From: CAYJPV01 sp964396055
GTDB taxonomy: Bacteria > Acidobacteriota > Vicinamibacteria > Vicinamibacterales > JAKQTR01
Assembly: GCA_964396055.1 (NCBI GenBank)
Contig: CAYNDV010000069.1
Span: forward strand, 1 to 23,201
Length of the DNA stretch: 23,201 bases
Reading direction: 5' to 3'
Under the pieces are notes generated by a model. The model did not search any database. It saw only the letters and a program-made list of their open reading frames with translations, and had not been told where the DNA came from. The position numbers and the translations under genes are program-made. Of the stretch, positions 1 through 7,202 are shown piece by piece; position 1 is the first letter of the stretch, and the number at the start of each line of letters is the position of its first letter.

Positions 1-295
1 CGCCGCTGTTCCGGCCGCCGCCGCCGCCGAAGCCGCCCGGCCGCTCGGTGCGGGGCCGCGCTTCGTTGACCGTCAGCGTCCGGCCGCCGAACGCCTTGTC
101 GTGCAGTTCGGCAATGGCCTTCTGGGCGTCGGCGTCTGAAGCCATCTCAACGAACGCGAAGCCGCGGGCGCGGCCGGTGGCCGCATCGCGCATCACGCTC
201 ACCGAGTCCACCTGGCCGCACTGGCCGAACAGTTCCTGCAGATCCTGCTCGCCCGCGCTGAAGGGGAGGTTGCCGACGTAGAGTTTCCGACCCAT
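1..295 (-). CDS. RRM-family RNA-binding protein (partial, runs off the left edge)
   Basis: Translating the minus strand from the ATG at 295 gives MGRKLYVGNLPFSAGEQDLQ and so on, a typical single RNA recognition motif. RNP2 is LYVGNL (residues 5-10) and RNP1 is RGFAFVEM (residues 44-51). The RRM fold ends near residue 80 (TLTVNEARP) and is followed by a Gly-rich tail (GGFGGGGGGR) that continues past the window edge. This is the architecture of the small glycine-rich RNA-binding proteins known from cyanobacteria, Acidobacteria and others, which bind single-stranded RNA and are often cold-induced. A purine-rich AGGAGACAGGAAAC stretch precedes the start and supports it. No stop codon is present inside the window. 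The family call is secure; the RNA targets cannot be seen from sequence. Confidence 0.93.
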   Translation of the reverse strand, partial: MGRKLYVGNLPFSAGEQDLQELFGQCGQVDSVSVMRDAATGRARGFAFVEMASDADAQKAIAELHDKAFGGRTLTVNEARPRTERPGGFGGGGGRNSG

Positions 296-500
296 GTTTC
301 CTGTCTCCTCGTCTCGCTCACGAGACCAAGGCCACCCGCGGCCGTGGCCCGGGCGGCGTGACTGATGCGACGATCCACCTCGGATCGTCTGACGTGGCAG
401 CTCGTGACTAAGCGAGAACGTCGCGGAGGACCGGAACCAGACCGCGGTTCGGCTCTGTCGCGGGTCACTGCAGAGGCGGGCTTCCACGCATATTGTGCCA
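296..500 (-). promoter_or_regulatory. Long hairpin-rich 5' leader of the RRM gene
   Basis: No credible gene lies between the RRM start and the neighbouring stop at 565. The stretch holds several inverted repeats: GTCTCG/CGAGAC (311-326, 4-nt loop), GGCCAC/GTGGCC (330-349), GACGATCC/GGATCGTC (369-389, 8 bp, 5-nt loop), CTCG/CGAG (401-416), and an imperfect CCGGAACC/GGTTCGG (431-452). An AT-rich patch at 490-495 (CAATAT on the minus strand) is the only plausible -10, which would give a leader of roughly 180 nt. Reading it as a structured untranslated region is an inference. From 500 to 564 I see nothing definable. Confidence 0.4.
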
Positions 501-564
501 CATCCGGGCGCGGAGGGGAAATCAGGCCCGGCGCCGGCCCGGATTCGCCTCCGCCCCCGGCGGG

Positions 565-1263
565 TTACCGCCCGGCGAAGACCAGGTCGCGGAACGACTC
601 GGGCCGGTGGAAGCTGGGATCTTCCGGGACCGACCACGCGGCGTAGATCGCGTCGCGCTCCGGCTCGGCCGGGCCGTGCGGCCGCTTGATGCGAAACACG
701 TTGAAGCGCCAGCGGTCGCCGGGCCTGGGGGGCACCAGGGCCGCCACGGCTCCGGAGAGGGTCGCCAGGCCGCTCCACGGCAGCCACGCGAGCGCCATCC
801 AGCTGCCCGGGCGCATCCCGCCGCAGGCGCCGGGGACCACCGTGCTCTCGAGACCCGCCCAGTTCCAGTCGCGATCGCCCGAGAGGGCGGGCCACGGCTC
901 ACGGATGCGCAGGTCCGTGACGACGTTGATCGGGCTGATCTCGAGCTCGGCGTAGTCGCGGCCCGAGCGGGTGGGGTCGAGGAAGATCTCGACGACTTCC
1001 TCCTCCCAGATGGGGTCGTCGCGCCGCGTGCAGGTGTGCCACGGGTGCTCGTCGCAGACGTCGAAGCGGACGGCCAGGCCGTGGGTGTTCCACAGGGCCG
1101 AGAACCGGGTGCGGGCGGCCTCGGGTCCCCACTCGATTCGCGGGGCCGACTCCCATGCGGGGTCGTGTCCGGGCAGCAGCGTGGTGGGCGCGGCGTCGGT
1201 CCAGGCGGCCTCACAGGAGGCGTCAGGCGGCACGGGCGTAGCGGGGCGGTACAACCGGGGCAT
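565..1263 (-). CDS. CBM9-like carbohydrate-binding domain protein
   Basis: A 232-residue protein starting MPRLYRPATPVPPD. I recognise the layout of the carbohydrate-binding family 9-like (DOMON-related) proteins: an N-terminal strand region, W-x-TH-GLAVRFDVCDEHPWHT (about 60-80), the characteristic acidic strand IWEEEVVEIFLDP (about 85-97) followed by YAELEISP, a middle Trp-rich segment, and a closing RWRFNVFRI...YAAWSVP...FHRPESFRDLVF. This end matches the usual 'W.fNlyRi...aWSPt....FH.Pe.FG.l.F' pattern of the family. There is no signal peptide, so it may be cytoplasmic or act as an accessory protein. The start is chosen for the AGGCGGG sequence just upstream. It is divergent from the M3 peptidase gene. 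The ligand is unknown. Confidence 0.75.
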   Translation of the reverse strand: MPRLYRPATPVPPDASCEAAWTDAAPTTLLPGHDPAWESAPRIEWGPEAARTRFSALWNTHGLAVRFDVCDEHPWHTCTRRDDPIWEEEVVEIFLDPTRSGRDYAELEISPINVVTDLRIREPWPALSGDRDWNWAGLESTVVPGACGGMRPGSWMALAWLPWSGLATLSGAVAALVPPRPGDRWRFNVFRIKRPHGPAEPERDAIYAAWSVPEDPSFHRPESFRDLVFAGR

Positions 1264-1354
1264 GGCGGCCCGCCTTTCTGCGGCGTGGAGGAACTGCGCC
1301 AGTATCCGCCCGCCGCCCGCGGCCGTCAAGCAGGAGGGCGGCTGGCCGGGCGGC

Positions 1355-1384
1355 TGGCCATCGCGGGCGTGTCCCTGATAGATT
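1355..1384 (+). promoter_or_regulatory. Candidate promoter of the M3 peptidase gene
   Basis: TGGCCA (1355-1360, four of six matches to TTGACA) lies 18 bp before TAGATT (1379-1384). The latter is preceded by TGA, so the -10 is of the extended TGn type. The start codon is 68 bp further on. The rest of 1264-1452 holds nothing else I can define. Confidence 0.4.
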
Positions 1385-1452
1385 GCGAGGGCTGGCAGCC
1401 CCCGCCTGACGCCGGGCCCCGCGCCCGGATCTTCCAGAAAGGTCGTCCTGCG

Positions 1453-3576
1453 ATGCGCCATCTTCTTGCGTGCGCGGTCTCCGGTATGCTCGTCCTCGTG
1501 ACCCCCCTGTCCGCCCAGGCGCCGCCGCCCGCGGCGGCCGACAATCCGCTGCTGCAGGCCTGGACCACGCCCTTCGGCGTGCCGCCGTTCCACCTGGTCA
1601 GGCCCGAACACATCCTGCCGGCGCTCAAGGAGGGCATCGCGCGCCAGCGCGCCGAGGTGGAGGCGATCGTCGCCAATGCCGCCGCGCCGACGTTCGCCAA
1701 TACGATCGAGGCGCTGGAGTTCACGGGCGACCTGCTGGCGAAGGTCAGCCCGGTGTTCTCGAACCTGCAGTCGGCCAATACGAACGAGCAGCTCCAGGCG
1801 ATCAACCGCGAGGCCGCCCCGCTGCTGACGGCGCTGCGCGACGACATCCGGCTCAACCCGCGGCTCTTCGCCCGGGTCAAGGCGGTGTGGGAGACGCGGG
1901 CCTCGCTCGGGCTGACGCCCGTGCAGGCGCGGCTGCTGGAGGAGACCTACAAGAGCTTCGTGCGCGGCGGGGCCAACCTCGACGCGGCGCAGCAGGAACG
2001 TTTCCGGGCGATCAACCGCGAGCTCTCGACCCTCGGCATCAAGTTCGGCGACAACCTGCTGCACGACACCAACAGCTACCGGCTCGTCCTCGAGTCGGCC
2101 GCCGACCTGGCCGGGCTGCCGCCCGCCGTGGTGGCCGGCGCGGCCGACGCCGCGAAGGCCGCCGGCCTGCCCGGCACGTGGGTCTTCACCCTCCAGGCGC
2201 CGAGCATCTGGCCGTTCCTGCAGTACGCCGACAACCGCGAGCTGCGCCGCCAGATCCTGACCGCGTACACCACGCGCAACGATCACCGCGACGCCTGGGA
2301 CAACAACGCCGTGCTGGCGCGCACGGCGGCCCTGCGCGCGGAGCGCGCGGCCCTGCTCGGCTACAGGACCTGGGCGCATTTCGTCCTCGAAGAGAACATG
2401 GCGAAGACGCCGGACCGGGTGTACGCCCTGCTGAATCAGCTGTGGGCGCCGGCGCGGGCGATGGCCGTGCGCGAGGCCGACGATCAGCGCGCGCTGATGA
2501 AGACGCTCGGCCACACCGTTGCGCTCGAGCCGTGGGACTGGCGCTATTACCAGGAGAAGGTGAAACGGGCGCGGTTCGATCTCGACGAGCAGGCCGTGCG
2601 CCCGTACTTCAAGCTGGACAACGTGCTGCAGGGTGCGTTCCGGGTGGCGGGCCGGCTCTACGGCCTCACCTTCACGCCGCGGCCGGACCTGCCGGTGTAC
2701 CACCCGGAGGTGAAGGCCTTCGAGGTGAAGGAGGCCGACGGGACGCACCTGGGCGTGTTCTACGCCGACTACCACCCGCGTCCGGGCAAGCGGGTGGGCG
2801 CCTGGAGCAGTTCGTATCGCGGGACGCGGCTCAAGGACGGCCAGCGCGTCACGCCCGTCGTCGTCAACGTCTGCAACTTCTCGCGTCCGGCGGGGGACCA
2901 GCCGGCGCTGCTCAGCCTCGAGGAAGTGGGCACGCTCTTCCACGAACTCGGCCACGGGCTGAACTCGCTGCTGTCGAAGGTGCCGTACCGCAGCCTCGGC
3001 GGCTTCCCGCGCGACTTCGTCGAGGTGCCCTCGCAGATCATGGAGAACTGGGCGACCGAGCCCGAGGTGCTGCGGGAGTACGCGACGCACTACCAGACCG
3101 GGGAGGTCATCCCGGCGGCGCTCGTGGAGAAGCTGAAGCAGTCGGCGCAGTTCGATCAGGGGTTCGCCACGGTCGAGTACGTGGCGGCGTCGATCCTCGA
3201 CATGGACTGGCACACGCTGACGCCGGGGCCCGACAAGGATCCGGCGGCCTTCGAGGCGGCCACGCTGGCGCGGCTCCAGATGCCGAAGGAGATCGTGCCG
3301 CGCTACCGCAGCCCCTACTTCAGCCACATCTTCGGGCCCGGCGGCGGCTACGCGTCGGGGTACTACGCCTACATCTGGAGTGAGGTGCTGGACCAGGACG
3401 CGTTCCAGATGTTCCGCGAGCGCGGCCTGTTCGACCCGGCGACGGCGCGCGGCTTCCGGACCATCCTCGAGAAGGGCGGGACCGAGGACGCGATGGCGCT
3501 CTACACGGCGTTCCGGGGCCGCGAGCCCAGCGTCGAACCGCTGCTGCGCAAACGGGGCTTCGCGCCGGCGCGGTAG
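1453..3576 (+). CDS. Secreted M3 family peptidyl-dipeptidase (Dcp/oligopeptidase type)
   Basis: A 707-residue zinc metallopeptidase. Residues 1-23 (MRHLLACAVSGMLVLVTPLSAQA) form a signal peptide, so it works in the periplasm or on the surface, unlike cytoplasmic E. coli Dcp. The zinc site is complete: HELGH at 497-501 with catalytic Glu498, and the third ligand Glu524 in DFVEVPSQ, the M3 'FVE.PSQ' motif. The substrate-binding block near the C-terminus, FSHIFGPGGGYASGYYAYIWSEV, matches the Gly/Tyr-rich segment of thimet oligopeptidase and Dcp. The family cleaves dipeptides or short fragments from oligopeptides. The long upstream extension of the same frame has no family similarity. An AAAGG lies before the ATG. 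Confidence 0.95.
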   Translation: MRHLLACAVSGMLVLVTPLSAQAPPPAAADNPLLQAWTTPFGVPPFHLVRPEHILPALKEGIARQRAEVEAIVANAAAPTFANTIEALEFTGDLLAKVSPVFSNLQSANTNEQLQAINREAAPLLTALRDDIRLNPRLFARVKAVWETRASLGLTPVQARLLEETYKSFVRGGANLDAAQQERFRAINRELSTLGIKFGDNLLHDTNSYRLVLESAADLAGLPPAVVAGAADAAKAAGLPGTWVFTLQAPSIWPFLQYADNRELRRQILTAYTTRNDHRDAWDNNAVLARTAALRAERAALLGYRTWAHFVLEENMAKTPDRVYALLNQLWAPARAMAVREADDQRALMKTLGHTVALEPWDWRYYQEKVKRARFDLDEQAVRPYFKLDNVLQGAFRVAGRLYGLTFTPRPDLPVYHPEVKAFEVKEADGTHLGVFYADYHPRPGKRVGAWSSSYRGTRLKDGQRVTPVVVNVCNFSRPAGDQPALLSLEEVGTLFHELGHGLNSLLSKVPYRSLGGFPRDFVEVPSQIMENWATEPEVLREYATHYQTGEVIPAALVEKLKQSAQFDQGFATVEYVAASILDMDWHTLTPGPDKDPAAFEAATLARLQMPKEIVPRYRSPYFSHIFGPGGGYASGYYAYIWSEVLDQDAFQMFRERGLFDPATARGFRTILEKGGTEDAMALYTAFRGREPSVEPLLRKRGFAPAR

Positions 3577-3596
3577 GCCCGGCGGCGAGGCGGGGA

Positions 3597-3602
3597 TAGA
3601 AT
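3597..3602 (+). promoter_or_regulatory. Candidate -10 element (TAGAAT) upstream of the oxidoreductase-uxaC pair
   Basis: TAGAAT stands out in a GC-rich gap and is repeated upstream of several other genes here. There is no convincing -35. Transcription would begin near 3610, giving a leader of about 60 nt. Confidence 0.35.
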
Positions 3603-3668
3603 CAGGCCCGGGTGGTGGCCGCGGCGGCGCGGCCCACCGACCCGGGACGTGCGGTCCGGAGGGCGAGC

Positions 3669-4718
3669 GTGAAGGTCGGCCTGGTCGGCACCGGCAACAT
3701 CAGCGAGACGCACGCGCGCGCCGCAGCGGCTGCGGGCCTCACCGTGTCGGCGGTGGCGGGCCGCACGCTCGACGGCGCGCGACGGCTCTGCGAACGTCAC
3801 GGCGGCACGCCGTACGCGTCGCTCGACGCCCTGCTCGGCCACCCGGGCCTGGATCTCGTGTCGATCTGCACGCCCTCCGGCCTGCACGCCGATCAGGCCA
3901 TCGCGGCCGTGCGCCGAGGCCTGCACGTCCTGGTGGAGAAGCCGATCGACATCTCGGCGGCGCGGGCCGACCGCCTGATTGCCGAGGCGGCCAGCGCCGG
4001 CGTCTGCCTGGCGGTGGCGTACCAGGACCGGTTCGCGCCGGGGCTCGTGGCGGCGCGCGAGGCGCTGGCGCTCGGGCGCCTCGGCCGGCCGCTGCTCGTC
4101 GAGGCGCGCCTGCCCTGGTTCCGCCCGCCGTCCTACTACGCGGGGTCCGCGTGGCGCGGCACCCGGGCCCTCGACGGCGGCGGCGCCCTCATCAACCAGG
4201 GGAGCCATACGGTGGACCTCCTGCTCTGGCTCCTGGGGGACGTCGTCCGGCTCTCGGCGATGACGGCGACGGTGCGCCACGCCATCGAGGTGGAAGACCA
4301 CGCCGCGGCGCTGCTCGAGTTCGAGAGCGGCGTGTGCGGCACGCTGAGCGTCACCACGGCGGCGTGCCCCGGCTTCGCGCGGCGCATCGCGATTTCGGGC
4401 ACCGAGGGCACCCTCGTCATCGAGCGCGACACGATCGTCGCGGCGGTGGGTGCCGGCGGGCCGCTGCCCGGCATTCCCGTCGAGCCGCCCGCGGCCGACG
4501 ACGGCCGGGCGGCCACGCCCGTGGTGGACGACATCAGCGGCCATCGGGCGGTCTTCGAGGATCTGGCGCAGGCGATCCGCACCGGCGGGCGCCCGCGCTG
4601 TGACGGACCAGACGGCCGGCGCAGCCTGGCCGTCATCGACGCGGTGTACGCATCTGCGGCAGCGGGCGGCGCGCCCGTCACGCTCACGCTGCCGCTGCGG
4701 GGGACCCCGGCATCATGA
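3669..4718 (+). CDS. Gfo/Idh/MocA family NAD(P)-dependent oxidoreductase
   Basis: A 349-residue protein read from the GTG at 3669, with GGAGGG at 3658-3663 as ribosome binding site. The N-terminal Rossmann fold begins at residue 2 (VGLVGTGNISETHARAA). CTPSGLHA (67-74) and EKP (90-92) are family signatures, and Lys91 is the usual catalytic lysine. DGGGALINQGSHTVD (169-183) is the sugar-side motif, with His180 as the likely catalytic histidine. A GTG at 3612 in the same frame is less likely because the extension has no similarity. Members oxidise or reduce sugars, inositols and sugar acids. Its last bases overlap the uxaC start (ATGA at 4715-4718), which implies translational coupling and a role in uronate metabolism. 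The exact substrate is not determinable. Confidence 0.88.
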   Translation: MKVGLVGTGNISETHARAAAAAGLTVSAVAGRTLDGARRLCERHGGTPYASLDALLGHPGLDLVSICTPSGLHADQAIAAVRRGLHVLVEKPIDISAARADRLIAEAASAGVCLAVAYQDRFAPGLVAAREALALGRLGRPLLVEARLPWFRPPSYYAGSAWRGTRALDGGGALINQGSHTVDLLLWLLGDVVRLSAMTATVRHAIEVEDHAAALLEFESGVCGTLSVTTAACPGFARRIAISGTEGTLVIERDTIVAAVGAGGPLPGIPVEPPAADDGRAATPVVDDISGHRAVFEDLAQAIRTGGRPRCDGPDGRRSLAVIDAVYASAAAGGAPVTLTLPLRGTPAS

Positions 4719-6139
4719 AGCCCTTCCTTGGCGACGACTTCCTGCTCGACACCGGTGTGGCGGTTGATCTGTACCACCGCGTGGCGGCGCAGCAGCCCAT
4801 CATCGACTATCACTGCCACCTGTCGCCGGACCTGATGGCGGCGGACCACCGGTTCCGGTCGATCACCGAGATCTGGCTCGACGGCGACCACTACAAGTGG
4901 CGGGCGATGCGCGCCAACGGGGTGCCCGAGCGGTTCTGCACGGGCGAGGCCAGCGACTGGGAGAAGTTCGAGGCCTGGGCCCGCACGGTGCCCGACACGC
5001 TGCGCAGCCCGCTCTACCACTGGACGCACATGGAGCTGCGCCGGCCGTTCGGCATCGGCCGGCTGCTGTCGCCGTCCACGGCCCGCGCCGTCTTCGATCG
5101 CTGCAACGATCTGCTGCAGGGAGAGGGCTTCACGGCGATGGGGCTGCTGCGGCAGTTCCGCGTCACGGTCGTCTGCAGCACCGACGACCCCGTCGACACG
5201 CTCGACGCCCACCGCCGGCTGGCCGCGCGGCCCTCGCCGTACACGCGCGTCTACCCGACGTGGCGGCCGGACAAGGCGCTGGCCGTCGAGGATCCGGCGG
5301 CGTTCAACGCGTGGGTGGCCCGGCTCGAGCAGGCGTCGGGCGTGTCGGTGGGCGGGTCGTTCACGCGGTTCATGGACGCCATCGCCGCCCGGCACGATGT
5401 CTTTCACGCCCTCGGCTGCCGCGCGTCGGATCACGGCCTCGAGACGCTGGTGGCCGACGACTGGGACGTGGCGGGCGTGCAGGCGGCCTTCGATCAGGTC
5501 CGCGGCGGCACGGCCCCCGACGCGGCGCAGGCCCGGGCGCTGAAGTCGGCCATGCTGCACGAGTTCGCCGTGCTCGATCACGCGCGCGGCTGGGTGCAGC
5601 AGTTCCACATCGGCGCGTTGCGCAACAACAACACCCGGCTGAAGCGGCGCCTCGGGCCCGACACGGGGTTCGACGCCATCGGCGACTTCGACGTGGCCCG
5701 GCCGCTGGCCCGGTTCCTCGACCGGCTGGACGAAACCGACCATCTGGCGAAGACGATCCTCTACAACCTCAACCCCCGCGACAACGAGGTGCTGGCGTCG
5801 CTCATCGGTTGTTTCCAGGACGGGTCGGTGCCGGGCAAGATGCAGTACGGGTCGGCCTGGTGGTTCCTCGATCAGCTCGACGGCATGACGAAGCAGATGA
5901 ATGCGCTGTCGAACCTCGGGCTGCTGTCCCGGTTCGTCGGCATGGTCACCGACTCGCGCAGCTTCCTGTCGTACTCGCGTCACGAGTACTTCCGGCGCCT
6001 GCTGTGCAACCTGATCGGCGGGGACGTGGAGCGCGGCCTGCTGCCCGACGACCGCGAGGCCCTCGGGGCGCTGGTGCGCAACGTCTGCTTCGCCAACGTG
6101 CGGGACTACTTCGGGTTCACGCTGGGCGAGGGGACCTGA
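4715..6139 (+). CDS. uxaC: Uronate isomerase (D-glucuronate/D-galacturonate isomerase)
   Basis: A 474-residue protein of the amidohydrolase superfamily, which is the normal UxaC length. The opening MKPFLGDDFLLDTGVAVDLYH and the motif IIDYHCHLSP, with metal ligands His33 and His35, are diagnostic. Later blocks WRAMRANGVPE, SPLYHWTHMELRRPFGI, QFHIGALRNNN, ILYNLNPRDNEVLA, QYGSAWWFLDQ and LTDSRSFLSYSRHEYFRR-like sequence are all typical. The enzyme converts D-glucuronate to D-fructuronate and D-galacturonate to D-tagaturonate in the cytoplasm, the first step of bacterial uronate catabolism. It is coupled by the ATGA overlap to the preceding oxidoreductase and converges on the glucuronokinase-like gene, which would compete for the same substrate. 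Confidence 0.95.
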   Translation: MKPFLGDDFLLDTGVAVDLYHRVAAQQPIIDYHCHLSPDLMAADHRFRSITEIWLDGDHYKWRAMRANGVPERFCTGEASDWEKFEAWARTVPDTLRSPLYHWTHMELRRPFGIGRLLSPSTARAVFDRCNDLLQGEGFTAMGLLRQFRVTVVCSTDDPVDTLDAHRRLAARPSPYTRVYPTWRPDKALAVEDPAAFNAWVARLEQASGVSVGGSFTRFMDAIAARHDVFHALGCRASDHGLETLVADDWDVAGVQAAFDQVRGGTAPDAAQARALKSAMLHEFAVLDHARGWVQQFHIGALRNNNTRLKRRLGPDTGFDAIGDFDVARPLARFLDRLDETDHLAKTILYNLNPRDNEVLASLIGCFQDGSVPGKMQYGSAWWFLDQLDGMTKQMNALSNLGLLSRFVGMVTDSRSFLSYSRHEYFRRLLCNLIGGDVERGLLPDDREALGALVRNVCFANVRDYFGFTLGEGT

Positions 6140-6140
6140 C

Positions 6141-6192
6141 GGCCGTTCGGCCGTCCGGCCGTCCGGCTGACGGCCCAACGGCCTAACGGCCC
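6141..6192. repeat. GGCC-centred short tandem repeat between convergent genes
   Basis: About seven units of 7-8 bases, each with a CGGCC core (…CGGCCGTT, CGGCCGTC, CGGCCGTC, CGGCTGA, CGGCCCAA, CGGCCTAA, CGGCCCTC…), fill the space between the uxaC stop and the kinase stop. The last units run into the 3' end of the kinase gene. Such slippage-prone repeats are common in GC-rich intergenic DNA. Confidence 0.6.
6157..6175. terminator. Candidate bidirectional terminator hairpin
   Basis: Within the repeat, GGCCGTC (6157-6163) pairs perfectly with GACGGCC (6169-6175) around the loop CGGCT. It sits exactly between two convergent genes. There is no T-tract, so intrinsic termination is only a suggestion. 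Confidence 0.35.
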
Positions 6193-7202
6193 TCTTCCCT
6201 GACGACGGGCTTGATCACCCGCGAGCCGATCGCGCCCAGTTCGCGGCGCAGCGCCTCGAACATGGCCTCGCCGTCATAGAGGCCGACAATTGCGCCGCCT
6301 GATCCGGCGAACTGCGCCGACGCGCCGCAGCGGCGGGCCGTCTCGACCTGCGCAATCTGCCACGACGGCAGGTTGTAGATGCCGCGGCGCGTGTCGAAGT
6401 TCTCGTCCATCACGCGGCCGAGCCGCGCCGTGTCTCCCGTCACCAGCGCCTCGCGCCCCTGCCGGGCCAGGTCGGCGAAGCGCACCATCGCGCCGACCAC
6501 CTCGGGTTCACCGCGGTTGAACCGCTCCCGGATGTTGTTGTGGAACACCTCGGTGGGCTCGCTGAGCGCGTCGTGGTACGCCAGGTACAACGGCGGCAGC
6601 AGCCCGGGGTCGAGGGGCTCGTACCGGTAACACGTCAGGCCCGCCACCTGGCGCTCCAGCGACGTGCTGAAGTCCATGTAGACGAGGTTCTCGTACACCT
6701 GGATCACGCGGTCCTGGAGGCCCGCCGTGATGCCGAGCTCCTCCTGTTCGACGCGCAGCACGAAGGACGGCTGCGCCTCCTGCGGGATCGCGATGTCGTA
6801 GAACTCCATCAGGCACCGCAGCGTGGCCACGATGATCGCGCTCGATCCGGCGAGGCCCACCTGACGGGGGACGTTCGTCGAGTACCGCACCGAGAAGTTG
6901 CGGTCGTGCAGCGCCACGCCCTGCGCCTGGCAGTAGTCGACGAACTTCTTGATGGTGGCCTTGATGAGGCGGATGCCGCCGTAGTAGCCGTGCAGGCGCA
7001 CGTCACGGGCCAGGTCCTGCACCGACCCGAACGTGGCGCGGTCCCCCTCGGCCAGGACGATATCGACCGTGTCCCACTCGTAGAGCACCACCTCGGCCCA
7101 GAAGTTCCGGACGCTGATGGAGATCGTACGGCCGTTGTACCCGTCCGACGGGTTGCCGACCAGGCCGGCGCGGGCGTAGGCGCGTTTACGCGTGAGGAAC
7201 AT
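6183..7202 (-). CDS. GHMP kinase, plant-type glucuronokinase homologue
   Basis: A 339-residue GHMP-superfamily sugar kinase. From memory the sequence closely follows Arabidopsis glucuronokinase. AYARAGLVGNPSDGYNGRTI (9-28) with SVRNFWAEV just after corresponds to the plant AYAR-GLLGNPSD-Y-GRTIS-NFWA block. GYYGGIRLIKATIKKFVDYC precedes a matching segment, and the ATP-binding GHMP loop is VPRQVGLAGSSAIIVATL. ELGITAGLQDRVIQVYENLVYMDFS, NFDTRRGIYN and the C-terminal FAGSGGAIVGL (motif 3) follow. Glucuronokinase phosphorylates D-glucuronate at C1 with ATP. The start lies 17 bp inside the 3' end of the galU-like gene, so the two are translated together. The family match is strong; substrate assignment rests on similarity plus context. 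Confidence 0.8.
   Translation of the reverse strand: MFLTRKRAYARAGLVGNPSDGYNGRTISISVRNFWAEVVLYEWDTVDIVLAEGDRATFGSVQDLARDVRLHGYYGGIRLIKATIKKFVDYCQAQGVALHDRNFSVRYSTNVPRQVGLAGSSAIIVATLRCLMEFYDIAIPQEAQPSFVLRVEQEELGITAGLQDRVIQVYENLVYMDFSTSLERQVAGLTCYRYEPLDPGLLPPLYLAYHDALSEPTEVFHNNIRERFNRGEPEVVGAMVRFADLARQGREALVTGDTARLGRVMDENFDTRRGIYNLPSWQIAQVETARRCGASAQFAGSGGAIVGLYDGEAMFEALRRELGAIGSRVIKPVVREEGR

Noticed and set aside
493..1452. N-terminal extension of the M3 frame giving a 1027-residue protein.
   Set aside because: The extension lacks similarity and overlaps the CBM9-like gene antisense. A signal peptide begins exactly at the ATG at 1453.
565..3327. A 920-codon open frame on the minus strand running through the M3 peptidase region.
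   Set aside because: Only its last 232 codons (the CBM9-like protein) look like a real protein. The rest is Arg/His/Gln-rich shadow translation opposite a clear peptidase gene, as expected from extreme GC3.
4136..6178. A 680-codon minus-strand frame opposite uxaC and the oxidoreductase.
   Set aside because: Low-complexity Arg/Val/Ala/Gln composition, no motifs, and it lies entirely over two well-supported genes.
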